A DNA stretch of 64,000 nucleotides from Corynebacterium jeikeium (GCF_028609885.1 NZ_CP063195.1:1984001-2048000); one strand, 5' to 3'. Counted from the first letter of the stretch, positions 49,360 to 57,176 are shown. The notes: generated by a model from the letters alone, not told the origin. Numbers and translations are program-made.

Positions 49360-49842
49360 TTGAGAGCACGAAGTTCGCTGAATGAGCAGCAGCGTGAACA
49401 GCTGGTGGAGTGTTTCGAGCAAGGCATGGGCGAAACAGCCGCTGCCAATGCTCTTGGTGTCCCCAAAAACGCCGTCCGTTTGCTCTATCGTCGGTTTCAG
49501 CTGCATGGCAGGCTATGTCTTGTGGAGAAACCGACAAAGCAGCAGTATTCGTTCGAGTTCAAAAAGGAAGTTGTCGAGCGCCACCTTTCCGGCGAGACAA
49601 AGATGAATCTTGCACGTGAATTTAACCTGTCGTCGGACCAGCTGGTCAGTTATTGGTCGCGGCAATGGCGTAAAGGTGGCGACGAGGCGTTAAAACCGAA
49701 GCCGAAGGGCAGGCCCAAAGGTTCGGCTGTGCCAAAGCCGCTGACCGAAGAGGAGAAGCTGCGGCGCCGGATCGCGCGGTTGGAAGCGGAAAACGCTTAT
49801 CTAAAAAAATTGCGGGACTTGAGGAACCAGAGACGCGCCTGA
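49360..49842 (+). CDS. IS3-family OrfA (helix-turn-helix and leucine zipper)
   Basis: 160 residues from TTG 49360, with GGGGAG upstream. Two helix-turn-helix segments (about 12-45 and 60-95; the second is FEFKKEVVERHLSGETKMNLAREF) are followed by a heptad-repeat coiled coil ending EEEKLRRRIARLEAENAYLKKL. It ends shortly after the A7 run (49803-49809), where ribosomes can slip -1 into orfB. Confidence 0.85.
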   Translation: MRARSSLNEQQREQLVECFEQGMGETAAANALGVPKNAVRLLYRRFQLHGRLCLVEKPTKQQYSFEFKKEVVERHLSGETKMNLAREFNLSSDQLVSYWSRQWRKGGDEALKPKPKGRPKGSAVPKPLTEEEKLRRRIARLEAENAYLKKLRDLRNQRRA

Positions 49843-50702
49843 AAGTCCAGGCGATTGTCATCCTCAAGTCGCACCACCGCCTGGAGTATCTCCTAAAGGC
49901 AGCAGGTATCCCACGGTCGACGTTCTTCTACCACCAGAAACGACTCAGTAAGCCGGATAAGCACGCCGCGCTCAAGGCCGAGATCCGGGAAAGCTTCGAG
50001 CGCAACAAGCATCGCTACGGCTACCGGCGAGTGTTACTTGACCTGCGTAACCAGGGGTGGGTGGTCAACCACAAACTCGTGTACAAGCTCATGTGCGAGA
50101 TGGGGCTGCGAGCCAAGATTCGCCAACGTAGACCTTATGTTTCCTATGCTGGGACGATCAGTCACATCGCTGACAACAAGCTTGACCGCAAGTTCACCCC
50201 GGATCAGCCAAATACCGTCTTTGTCAGCGACGTCACCGAGTTCAGGGTCGCAGGTCGCAAGGTCTACCTGTCACCGGTGATGGACCTGTTCGATCGCTCA
50301 ATTGTTGCCCACACCGTGGCTACATCGCCGTCGACAGCGTTTACCGCTGCCTCTTTGTCCAAGGCGATTAAAACGTGTGCGCCTGAACCCGGGTGGATGA
50401 TGCACACTGACCAAGGCTTCCAGTACCAGCACGCCTCCTGGCGCGACCTGATCGATGACAACGGCGGTGTTCAGTCGATGTCGCGTAAAGCCAACTGTTA
50501 CGACAACGCGGTCATGGAGAACTTCTTCGGCCACTTGAAAACCGAGATGTACCACGGTGAAGTCTTCGGCACCGTCGCAGAATTCAACCAAGCAATCGAC
50601 GAATACATCCAGTGGTACAACACCGAACGCATCCAACAACGACTCAAGGGCCTGACCCCGATGCAATATCGGAATCAGACCCTTGAAACCCTAACCGCAT
50701 AG
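49803..50702 (+). CDS. IS3-family OrfB transposase (DDE), expressed by -1 frameshift
   Basis: The frame continues from the A7 slip site: KIAGLEEPETRLKVQAI, an HTH_21-like segment, then the integrase core. DDE residues: Asp in VFVSDVTEFR, Asp in MMHTDQGFQY and Glu in CYDNAVMENFFGHLKTE. The end ERIQQRLKGLTPMQYR is typical of the family. There is no good separate start, so a fused OrfAB protein is the likely transposase; an internal start at 50031 would lose the N-terminus. Confidence 0.82.
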   Translation, partial: KKIAGLEEPETRLKVQAIVILKSHHRLEYLLKAAGIPRSTFFYHQKRLSKPDKHAALKAEIRESFERNKHRYGYRRVLLDLRNQGWVVNHKLVYKLMCEMGLRAKIRQRRPYVSYAGTISHIADNKLDRKFTPDQPNTVFVSDVTEFRVAGRKVYLSPVMDLFDRSIVAHTVATSPSTAFTAASLSKAIKTCAPEPGWMMHTDQGFQYQHASWRDLIDDNGGVQSMSRKANCYDNAVMENFFGHLKTEMYHGEVFGTVAEFNQAIDEYIQWYNTERIQQRLKGLTPMQYRNQTLETLTA

Positions 50703-50736
50703 AATTAAACCAGTCCAACTTTCGGGGGCTAGTTCA

Positions 50737-51126
50737 GCCTCCCGGGAGCTGGTCCCCTACTACTCCGCCCGCGAGATCGACCGTATGTACCGCAGCGGCA
50801 GGAACATGCGCCTGGGCTTGCTGCTCAGCACCGTGATCGGCAGCAGCGCCCTGGCCATGCTCTTCAATGGCGTGTGGGCGAACTCCGCCATCCTGCTGCT
50901 ACTAATCCCGCTGGTTTTCGTGCTGCTTTACGTCATGAAGGTCGGCCCGAGAGCCTGGTACGAGCCCAGCCCGGAGCAGTTGGAGCGCCAGCGCTTCCGG
51001 GAGCTGAAGATGCAGCAGCGCGCCCAGCAGGCGCAGTGGAAGTTCGAGCGCAAGCAGCGCACCCACCAGCTGACCAGCAGCGCGATGAAGTTCGCGCAGA
51101 AGCGCCTTAACGGAACTGGTCAATAA
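50737..51126 (+). pseudogene. DUF1707 membrane protein, 3' fragment
   Basis: Continuation of the gene starting at 49103, including the second copy of the GCC target site. It reads ASRELVPYYSAREIDRMYRSG, then two membrane segments (LGLLLSTVIGSSALAMLFNGVW and ILLLLIPLVFVLLYVM), then a basic coiled-coil tail rich in Gln, Arg and Lys (ERQRFRELKMQQRAQQAQWKFERKQ). An internal ATG at 50785 could still express the membrane part. It overlaps the amidohydrolase 3' end by 20 bases. Confidence 0.88.
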
Positions 51127-52339
51127 CCCCGGCGAATAGGCGGATGCCGATGCCCAAGGCGCGCTCGTCGAACACGATGTCCGGCTGGTGCAGGTCGGGC
51201 CGCTCCCCCTTGCCAGTCCACGCGCCCAGGCGCGCCATGGAGCCCGGAACGTGCTCCAGGTACCAGCTGAAATCTTCGCCGCCGGTGGATTGCGGCGCCT
51301 CCTTCAGCGCGTTTGGATCCACGTCGTTGACGGCCTGCGCAAGCGCTGCGGTGGAGACGTCGTCATTCATCACCGGCGGCACGCCCTTGGTGTAGCGCAG
51401 CTCGAGCTCGGCCCCGGTAGGTGCCACCAGGTGCTCTAGGAGTTCTCGCAGGGTTTCTTCGCCACGACGCCACACTCCAACCTCCGCGGTGCGGAACGTA
51501 CCGAGCAGGCGAACCTCCTGGGGAATTGCGTTGAACGTAGAACCGCCGTTGATCGCGCCGAAAGTCAGCACCGTGCCGGTGCGTGGGTCCACGGTGCGGG
51601 ACAGCAGGCCCGGCAGCTGCGAGGCGATGAGGCCTGCGGTGTACACCAGATCCGCCGCCAGGTGCGGACGGGAGGTGTGGCCGCCATGGCCGCGCAGGAT
51701 GATCTCCACCACGTCGCTGGCGGAGGTGATCGCACCGGTGCGCACGCCGATCTCGCCGGTGCGCAGCTTCGGCTCGCAGTGGACGGCAAAGATGCGGGAC
51801 ACGCCATGAAGCGCTCCGGCTTCGATGACGTCCACCGCGCCGCCGTCCATGACTTCTTCGGCGGGCTGGAAGATAAAGCGAACCTGGATCCCCAGGGCAT
51901 CCTCCCCGTGGGCGTCAACAAAATCGGCAAGGGCGACGGCCAGCCCCAGCACGATTGTGGTGTGGATGTCGTGACCGCAGGCGTGCATAACCCCCGGCAC
52001 CTCGGAGGCGTAGTCGAGGCCTGTGACCTCTTGCAACGGCAGCGCGTCGATGTCACCGCGGAAGGCGATACGGGGCGCGCCGACAGGGCCGATGTCGGCG
52101 ATCAGGCCCGTGGAAGGCAGGGCCACGGGCTGCAGCCCAGCGCGCTCGAGTTCGGCGGCGAGGAAGCGGGTGGTCTCCGTCTCCATGTGCGACAGCTCGG
52201 GGTTGCGGTGCAGGTGACGCCGCCAGTCGATGACCCGCTGTGCGTTGTCCCGCGTCCAGTTCTGCACGAACTGGCCGACGGAATGGGTGCTGCTTTCCTG
52301 CGCGCGTTCCTGTGTGCCGTCTTGCACTTGAATACTCAC
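51107..52339 (-). CDS. M20-family amidohydrolase (AmiB/hippurate hydrolase type)
   Basis: 410 residues. Metal ligands: HACGHD near residue 120 (Cys and His), EE near 155 in FIFQPAEEVMDGG, His in FAVHCEPKLRTGEIG near 185 and a C-terminal His in LHQPDIVFDE. The dimerisation (lid) domain lies between about 200 and 310. The family hydrolyses N-acyl amino acids or p-aminobenzoyl-glutamate-type amides; the substrate is unclear. It is divergent from punA, as amiB1 is from deoD in mycobacteria. Confidence 0.9.
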   Translation of the reverse strand: MSIQVQDGTQERAQESSTHSVGQFVQNWTRDNAQRVIDWRRHLHRNPELSHMETETTRFLAAELERAGLQPVALPSTGLIADIGPVGAPRIAFRGDIDALPLQEVTGLDYASEVPGVMHACGHDIHTTIVLGLAVALADFVDAHGEDALGIQVRFIFQPAEEVMDGGAVDVIEAGALHGVSRIFAVHCEPKLRTGEIGVRTGAITSASDVVEIILRGHGGHTSRPHLAADLVYTAGLIASQLPGLLSRTVDPRTGTVLTFGAINGGSTFNAIPQEVRLLGTFRTAEVGVWRRGEETLRELLEHLVAPTGAELELRYTKGVPPVMNDDVSTAALAQAVNDVDPNALKEAPQSTGGEDFSWYLEHVPGSMARLGAWTGKGERPDLHQPDIVFDERALGIGIRLFAGVIDQFR

Positions 52340-52396
52340 GTCCCTCTCACTTTTACTGACCTGTCTAGTCTAGCGCCTGCGGTATTCTTGGTTGGC

Positions 52397-53209
52397 ATGA
52401 CTGCTTCCCCAAATCCCTATGAACTGGCCGCAGAGGCTGCGGCGGCGCTGAAGGAGCGCACCGGCCTCGATTCCTATGACTGTGCCGTGGTGCTCGGCTC
52501 TGGGTGGCGCCCCGCCGCCGACGTGCTGTGCGAAGGCGCGGAAGACCTGCAGGAGTTCCCGATGTCGGAGCTGCCGGGCTTCCTTGCTCCCACCGCGCAG
52601 GGGCACGGCGGCACTGTGCGCAGCGCCCGCATCGGCAGCCGCAACGTGCTGGTGCTGTTGGGCCGCACCCACGCCTACGAGGGCCACGAGCTGTGGCGCA
52701 CTGCCCATGCGGTCCGCACCGCCGCGGCCGCGGGCGTGCAGACGATCGTGCTGACCAACGCCGCGGGCGGCCTGACCGAGGGCATGACCGTCGGCGAGCC
52801 GGTGCTGATCGCCGATCACATTAACTTCACCGCCAAGACACCCCTGACGGGCGCGAACTTCGTGAACCTGGTGGATGCCTACAACCCCGAGCTGCGCACC
52901 AAGGTGCAGAAGCTACGCCCCGGCATGCGCGAGGCCGTGTACGCAATGATGCCTGGGCCGCAGTACGAAACCCCGGCGGAGATCCACATGCTGCGCACCC
53001 TGGGCGCAGGCCTGGTGGGCATGTCCACGGTCTACGAGACGATCGCCGCGCGTGAGGCGGACGTGGACGTGCTGGGTATCTCGCTGGTCACGAACCTGGC
53101 GGCGGGGGTTACCGGCGAGGCCCTGAACCACGAGGAGGTCCTGCAGGCGGGCAAGGAAGCCGCCAACGACATGGGCAAGCTGCTCGGCGAGCTGGTGAAC
53201 AACCTATGA
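52397..53209 (+). CDS. punA: Purine nucleoside phosphorylase
   Basis: 270 residues from ATG 52397; the long upstream frame is antisense to the amidohydrolase. Splits inosine and guanosine with phosphate. LGSGWRPAADVL near residue 33 is the phosphate loop, GRTHAYEGH near 83, NAAGGL near 115 and PGPQYETPAEI near 193 with MSTVYETIAAR near 215. It matches the trimeric PNP family. The stop overlaps the pmmB start by four bases (ATGA). Confidence 0.95.
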   Translation: MTASPNPYELAAEAAAALKERTGLDSYDCAVVLGSGWRPAADVLCEGAEDLQEFPMSELPGFLAPTAQGHGGTVRSARIGSRNVLVLLGRTHAYEGHELWRTAHAVRTAAAAGVQTIVLTNAAGGLTEGMTVGEPVLIADHINFTAKTPLTGANFVNLVDAYNPELRTKVQKLRPGMREAVYAMMPGPQYETPAEIHMLRTLGAGLVGMSTVYETIAAREADVDVLGISLVTNLAAGVTGEALNHEEVLQAGKEAANDMGKLLGELVNNL

Positions 53210-53405
53210 GCCAGTTGAAGTTCGGTACCGCCGGCCTACGCGCCAAAATCGGCCCCGGGCCAGACGAGATGAACGTCAGCACCGCCACCCGCGCCACGGC
53301 CGGTGTGGCTGCGTGGCTCAAGGAACGAAAGCGCCCCTTGCGCGCCGACGGGGTTTTTCGTGCGGCTGTGGGCTATGACGCCCGCTACGCCTCCCACGCC
53401 CTAGC
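53206..53405 (+). pseudogene. pmmB: Phosphohexomutase PmmB, 5' fragment, split by a transposon
   Basis: Encodes the first 66 residues: SQLKFGTAGLRAKIGPGPDEMNV, VAAWLKERK and VGYDARYASHALA. The cmx transposon enters after CCTAGC (53400-53405). The 3' part resumes at 57177. Joining the two parts without the duplicated six bases gives one 1,536-base open frame (511 residues), so only the insertion breaks the gene. The mycobacterial orthologue also lies between deoD/punA and upp. Confidence 0.95.
53400..53405. repeat. Target-site duplication, left copy (CCTAGC)
   Basis: The same six bases recur at 57171-57176 on the other side of the element. This copy contains, on the minus strand, the TAG that ends the transposase frame. 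Confidence 0.92.
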
Positions 53406-54390
53406 TGTGATGTCCAGGGACGTTGTTGAGTCGGTCGAAGGGTACGCCGCCAATCGCAGAGTGGTGTCGGTGGTGGTTGTAGAAGTGGAGCCAGCCGGGC
53501 AGCGCCAGGCGTCGTTCGGCCTCTGAACCGTAAAACCTGGCATAGGCCCAGCCGTCCCCGAGCGTGCGGTGGAATCGCTCGATCTTCCCGTTCGTCTGCG
53601 GCCGGTAGGGGCGTGTCCGCTTGTGTCGGATGCCGAGCCGAGCGCAGAAGTCCCTCCATGCGTGGGATCTGTATGCCGACCCGTTGTCGGATAGGACTCG
53701 CTCGACGGTCACGCCTCGTTCGGCGAACCAGGCCACGGCGCGTTCGAGAACTCCCACCGCTGTGCTCGCCTGCTCATCCGACCAGATTTCTGCGTATGCG
53801 ACGCGGGAGTGGTCGTCGATGACTGTGTGAACGAACGCCGTCCCGGTGCGCGGCTTGTGATCTTTTCCTCGTGGTAATCCCGGAGTCGCGAGCTTGTTCC
53901 GTGCGCCTTGCTGCCGACCTACGTAACGATGTCCACCGCCGTCGGGGATGTTGCCGAACTTCGTGACATCGACATGAATCAACGATCCCGGATGAGGATG
54001 CTCATATCGCCGCAATGGCTCGCCAGTGACACGATCGATATGCGAGAGGCGGTTCACGCGGCAACGGACGAGGACCGCGTGAACAGTCGACGTCGAGAGA
54101 CCAAGTCGCGCAGCGATCTGGGCTGGCCCCAGTCGAAGCCGCCAGCGCAGGTTGATGATCTTCTTCTTGACATGCTCGGGCGTCCTGCCTGGGATCCGGT
54201 GCGGCTTGCTGGAGCGATCCTGCATCCCAAACTCACCCTCTTCCCGGTAGCGGCCTGCCCATTTCCGGGCAGTGATCGGGGAGACCATGAACATCTTTGC
54301 GGCGATCGTGGCCGGATAGCCGTCTTCGACAATCAGCCGAGCTAACCGGAGACGGGCACGAGGAGTGAGAAGAGCGTTCGGATGGGTCAT
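53401..54390 (-). CDS. IS481-family transposase of the cmx transposon
   Basis: 329 residues. N-terminal helix-turn-helix domains (RLARLIVEDGYPATIAAKMFMVSPITARKWAGRY and GPAQIAARLGLSTSTVHAVLVRC), then a DDE core: Asp in LIHVDVTKFGNI near 148, Asp in RVLSDNGSAYRSHAW near 235 and Glu in QTNGKIERFHRTLGDGW near 275. ATG at 54388-54390 overlaps the cmx stop by one base (TGATG), so cmx and tnp are coupled. The last codons read through the inverted repeat and the stop lies in the target duplication. Confidence 0.92.
   Translation of the reverse strand: MTHPNALLTPRARLRLARLIVEDGYPATIAAKMFMVSPITARKWAGRYREEGEFGMQDRSSKPHRIPGRTPEHVKKKIINLRWRLRLGPAQIAARLGLSTSTVHAVLVRCRVNRLSHIDRVTGEPLRRYEHPHPGSLIHVDVTKFGNIPDGGGHRYVGRQQGARNKLATPGLPRGKDHKPRTGTAFVHTVIDDHSRVAYAEIWSDEQASTAVGVLERAVAWFAERGVTVERVLSDNGSAYRSHAWRDFCARLGIRHKRTRPYRPQTNGKIERFHRTLGDGWAYARFYGSEAERRLALPGWLHFYNHHRHHSAIGGVPFDRLNNVPGHHS
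53406..53427. repeat. Left terminal inverted repeat of the cmx transposon
   Basis: 22 bases identical to the reverse complement of 57149-57170. The transposase reading frame runs through it, encoding LNNVPGHH near the C-terminus. Confidence 0.95.
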
Positions 54391-55565
54391 CAATTGGCCT
54401 CCGCCGCGGTCTTCGTAAGCGCGCGTCTGGTGAGAAGCATGATGACGAGAGCGATCGCTGTCAGCACCGAAGCGACCCAAACCGGCGCGAGCAGCCCCAG
54501 CCCGGTCGCGAGCCCGAGCGCACCAAGCACGGGCCCCGCTGCAGCTCCGATATTCAATGCTGCGGTTGCGTACGAACCGCCCATCGTTGGCGCACCCGAT
54601 GCTGCATACAGCACACGCGTGATCAGAGTACTGCCGACGCCGAACGACAGGAATCCCTGAACGAGGACGAGGACGATAAGCGCAACGGGATGAGATGCGA
54701 CCACTGCCAACACGATCCAGCCTGTCAGCAATAGCGGTCCGCCGACTGCGAGCACGAGGCCAGGTCGTTGATCTGATAGTCGTCCTGCGATCGTGACGCC
54801 AAGGAACGATCCGATGCCGAACATCACCAGCGCGACGGACACCCACGCTTCGGCCAAGCCCGCGGTCTCGGTCACGATGGGTGCCAGGAAGGTGAATGCC
54901 GCAAAGGTCCCTCCGTTGATCAGCGCTCCGAGTGCCATGGCCAGGATGAGCCGCGGCGTCGCCAACTGGCTGAGCTCGACACGGAGCCTTGGTGAGGTCG
55001 CGCTAGTCTCGCTCCGACCAACATTGTTCGTGACGCCACGAATGACTCCAACGGCCGCGGGAATACAGAGGATGGCGATCGCCCAGAACGTCGTTCGCCA
55101 GCCCAGCGCTGTGCCGAGCAGTGCCCCGGCGGGGACGCCCACGACGGTTGCGATCGTCGTGCCGGAGAGCAGGATCGACAGTGCACGCCCCTTCTGGTTC
55201 GCTGGCACGAGGGTAGTGGCCGTGCTCAGTGCTACGGCGAGGAATCCTGCGTTTGCGAGAGCGCTGAGCACCCGGGTGATGAGCAGGAGAGAGAACACTG
55301 GTGTCATCGCTCCGATGACGTGGCTTCCCGCGAACAAGAGAAGGCAAACGATCAATGTGAGCCGCGGTGGCCAACGGCGAGCGAATGCCGCCATCACTGG
55401 CGCGCCGACGACCATACCGACTGCGAATGCGGAGGTCAGCAGGCCCGCAGTGCCGACCGAGACGTCAAGTTCGGTCGCGATCGCGGGGAGCAATCCCGCG
55501 AGCATGAATTCTGAAGTGCCCATGACGAAGACCGCCAGGGCAAGCATGTAGAGGGCAAAAGGCAT
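54390..55565 (-). CDS. cmx: Chloramphenicol efflux MFS transporter Cmx
   Basis: 391 residues with twelve predicted membrane segments. Starts MPFALYMLALAVFVMGTSEFML and carries the motif LLPAIATELDVSVGTAGLLTSAFAVGMVVGAP of drug/H+ antiporters related to Cml and Cmr. From memory the sequence matches the corynebacterial Cmx chloramphenicol exporter very closely. CGGAG about 9 bases upstream is the ribosome-binding site. It is preceded by a short leader frame (55587-55640) and followed directly by the transposase gene. Expected phenotype: reduced susceptibility to chloramphenicol. Confidence 0.95.
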   Translation of the reverse strand: MPFALYMLALAVFVMGTSEFMLAGLLPAIATELDVSVGTAGLLTSAFAVGMVVGAPVMAAFARRWPPRLTLIVCLLLFAGSHVIGAMTPVFSLLLITRVLSALANAGFLAVALSTATTLVPANQKGRALSILLSGTTIATVVGVPAGALLGTALGWRTTFWAIAILCIPAAVGVIRGVTNNVGRSETSATSPRLRVELSQLATPRLILAMALGALINGGTFAAFTFLAPIVTETAGLAEAWVSVALVMFGIGSFLGVTIAGRLSDQRPGLVLAVGGPLLLTGWIVLAVVASHPVALIVLVLVQGFLSFGVGSTLITRVLYAASGAPTMGGSYATAALNIGAAAGPVLGALGLATGLGLLAPVWVASVLTAIALVIMLLTRRALTKTAAEAN

Positions 55566-55586
55566 CGAGTACTCCGAGGTGTGAGA

Positions 55587-55640
55587 TCAAGAAATGGTTC
55601 TTCTTGTCACCACGGCCAGCGCCCCGGGTACGCCAGACAT
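55587..55640 (-). CDS. Possible 17-residue leader peptide upstream of cmx
   Basis: ATG at 55638-55640 opens a short frame ending TGA at 55587-55589, 21 bases before the cmx start: MSGVPGALAVVTRRTIS. Its last codons overlap a CAAGAA/TTCTTG hairpin (55588-55606). Leader peptides of this kind control some chloramphenicol-resistance genes by attenuation. The ribosome-binding site here is weak and the hairpin does not clearly cover the cmx site, so this is a tentative call. Confidence 0.3.
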   Translation of the reverse strand: MSGVPGALAVVTRRTIS

Positions 55641-55641
55641 A

Positions 55642-55662
55642 CGCCCACACAGATCGTGGGCG
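55642..55662 (-). promoter_or_regulatory. Hairpin in the cmx leader
   Basis: CGCCCAC and GTGGGCG form a perfect 7-bp GC-rich stem with a 7-base loop, just upstream of the leader-peptide start. There is no T run after it on the minus strand, so it is not a classical terminator; it could shape leader RNA structure. Confidence 0.4.
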
Positions 55663-55741
55663 TCGTAACTAGTGGTTCAAGGGGCTGGCGGTGTGACCGA
55701 CAACCCCTGACCTGTCTGATTCGGGACTCGACATGCCCCAA

Positions 55742-55770
55742 ACTCTAACATGCCTTGGGGTTGCTCGCAA
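55742..55770 (-). promoter_or_regulatory. Possible cmx promoter
   Basis: On the minus strand: -35 TTGCGA (55765-55770), 17-base spacer, -10 TAGAGT (55742-55747). It lies within 10 bases of the end of the nested IS3-family element and about 100 bases upstream of the leader frame. Confidence 0.4.
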
Positions 55771-55801
55771 ATCGTGGACACGTAGTGGAGCTACCTAGTG
55801 G

Positions 55802-56701
55802 TTAGGCAGCTATTTCTTTTCTGCTGTTGATTGCGCCGGCGTGGTTCTCGAAGTCGACGGGGCTGACCATCCCGAGTGCAGAGTGCCGGCGCCGGCGGTT
55901 GTAGACGACTTCAATCCAGTAGGCAACAGCCTTGCGTGCAGCATCACGGGTAGGCCATCGCTTACGGTCGTAGAATTCAGTCTTTAGCGTCGACCAGAAC
56001 GACTCAGCCATCGCGTTATCGAAGCACACGCCAGTGCGCCCCACAGACTGAGCGATGCCCAGTCTGCGGCAGACCTCCCAGAGCTTCTCGCTAGTGAATT
56101 GCGTTCCACGGTCAGCGTGAAACACCAGCCCATCAGGAACGTCACCGCGCAGCGTATGCGCCATCCGCAGGGCCCGTTCAACCAAACTTGTGTCTTGAAC
56201 ACTATCCATTGCCCAGCCCAGTACCCTGCGGGAATGACCATCGCGGACCGCGCACAAGTACAACCATCCCTCGCTGGTGCGTAGGTAGGTAATATCCGAC
56301 ATCCACACCCGGTTGAGCTCACCAGTATCAAACATGCGCTTGACCAGGTCAGGAAGAGTTGACTTACGCTTGGCTTGAATCGTTGTCACCGGGACAAAGG
56401 CACGCGGTGAAATCCCTTCAATGCCCATCATGCGCATCCGCTTCGCCACAGTCTTACGGTTAAGCGAAATGTGGTAGCGCTCGGCGAGCTCTGCGGTGAT
56501 CCGCGGAGCACCATAAACCTCATCAGAGTCTTTCCAAATCTGATGAATCTTACGGTCAACATCATCGTAAAATGCAACACGATCATCCTTTCCGGATAGT
56601 CGTTTCTGCTGCACATGGGCCCATTTGTAGTATCCAGACCGAGATACTTTTAATAGCCGTGCCATGCGCTTGATGCTGTAGTTCGCCTTCTCCTGCCGCA
56701 T
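55802..56701 (-). CDS. IS3-family OrfB transposase (nested element)
   Basis: About 299 residues from ATG 56699-56701. HTH_21 segment (RQEKANYSIKRMARLLKVSRSGYYKW), then the DDE core: Asp in RVWMSDITYLRTSEGWLY, Asp in VFHADRGTQFTSEKL and Glu in CFDNAMAESFWSTLKTEFYDR. It ends with RRRHSALGMVSPVDFE. The start overlaps the orfA stop by one base (TGATG). The frame is intact. Confidence 0.9.
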   Translation of the reverse strand: MRQEKANYSIKRMARLLKVSRSGYYKWAHVQQKRLSGKDDRVAFYDDVDRKIHQIWKDSDEVYGAPRITAELAERYHISLNRKTVAKRMRMMGIEGISPRAFVPVTTIQAKRKSTLPDLVKRMFDTGELNRVWMSDITYLRTSEGWLYLCAVRDGHSRRVLGWAMDSVQDTSLVERALRMAHTLRGDVPDGLVFHADRGTQFTSEKLWEVCRRLGIAQSVGRTGVCFDNAMAESFWSTLKTEFYDRKRWPTRDAARKAVAYWIEVVYNRRRRHSALGMVSPVDFENHAGAINSRKEIAA

Positions 56702-57018
56702 CAATTCGAACTTTTCTGCTCGCGTTGCTTCGCAGCGAAGAAGGCCGTCGCTTTTGACAAAAACTCGTTATCCATCTTGGCTTCTGCCAACTCACGGCGC
56801 AGACGAGCATTCTCAGCACGAAGATCAGCCTCACTCATCCCATCCGAGGCTCCTCGGCGTTCACGCTCGAGTTTGACCCACCGGCCCAAAAGCCCGGCGG
56901 AAACACCGATTTCCTTAGCCACATGAGCGATCGGGCGCTCTGACTCGATTACCAGGTTCGCGGCTTCACGCCGATACTCCGGCGTGTACTTCTTGCGCTG
57001 TTGACTCACAATGAACAT
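56701..57018 (-). CDS. IS3-family OrfA (nested element)
   Basis: 105 residues. Helix-turn-helix (KKYTPEYRREAANLVIESERPIAHVAKEIGVSAGLLGRWVKLERE) followed by a coiled coil (ADLRAENARLRRELAEAKMDNEFLSKATAFFA). It overlaps orfB as TGATG. Near the end only AAAAG is present as a possible slip site, weaker than the usual A6G, so translational coupling is at least as likely as frameshifting. Confidence 0.88.
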   Translation of the reverse strand: MFIVSQQRKKYTPEYRREAANLVIESERPIAHVAKEIGVSAGLLGRWVKLERERRGASDGMSEADLRAENARLRRELAEAKMDNEFLSKATAFFAAKQREQKSSN

Positions 57019-57148
57019 CCTCTCCTACGGACACAAGATCCGTACAAATAGGGTGTCCACTAAACGAGGGTAACCTCAGCCTTCAATGGCAAGCGGTCTG
57101 GACAGATACTTCTTGAATCGGCACGGTGTCATTACGGGCGGGGGCCAG

Positions 57149-57170
57149 AACAACGTCCCTGGACATCACA
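57149..57170. repeat. Right terminal inverted repeat of the cmx transposon
   Basis: 22 bases identical to the reverse complement of 53406-53427. The second copy of the target duplication CCTAGC (57171-57176) follows immediately. Confidence 0.95.
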
Positions 57171-57176
57171 CCTAGC

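Larger units (their letters stand above)
49298..50736 (+). mobile_element. IS3-family (IS150-type) insertion sequence, 1,439 bp
   Basis: Imperfect terminal inverted repeats both start TGAACT and share GTTGGACTG (20 of the first 26 bases match). A 3-bp target duplication GCC flanks it (49295-49297 and 50737-50739). Two overlapping frames orfA and orfB are joined by a likely -1 frameshift at a run of seven A. Both look intact, so the element may be active. Confidence 0.92.
55775..57059 (-). mobile_element. IS3-family insertion sequence nested in the cmx transposon
   Basis: About 1,285 bp, with ends set by TGGACAC at 55775 and its complement GTGTCCA ending at 57059. The repeats match well for only about 7-8 bases and no clear target duplication is seen, so the ends are approximate. 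It contains orfA and orfB on the minus strand, upstream of cmx. Confidence 0.75.
53406..57170. mobile_element. Chloramphenicol-resistance transposon (Tn5564-like), 3,765 bp
   Basis: Perfect 22-bp terminal inverted repeats (53406-53427 and 57149-57170, beginning TGTGATGTCC) and a 6-bp target duplication. Contents on the minus strand: cmx, an IS481-family transposase, and a nested IS3-family element (about 55775-57059) upstream of cmx. Tn5564 from C. striatum is the known cmx transposon with a transposase gene; identity to it should be checked by alignment. The TGT...ACA ends fit the IS481 family. Confidence 0.92.

Noticed and set aside
51662..52396. 245-codon upstream extension of punA
   Set aside because: It lies opposite the amidohydrolase gene, and punA homologues begin at MTASPNPYELA (52397).
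54391..54846. N-terminal extension of the IS481 transposase to 481 residues
   Set aside because: It is antisense-frame overlap with cmx on the same strand; the family start (MTHPNALLTPRARLRLA) at 54390 couples to the cmx stop.
55465..55650. 61-codon frame overlapping the cmx start as a gene
   Set aside because: It runs into cmx in another frame and has no ribosome-binding site; only the shorter leader frame at 55587-55640 is kept, with low confidence.
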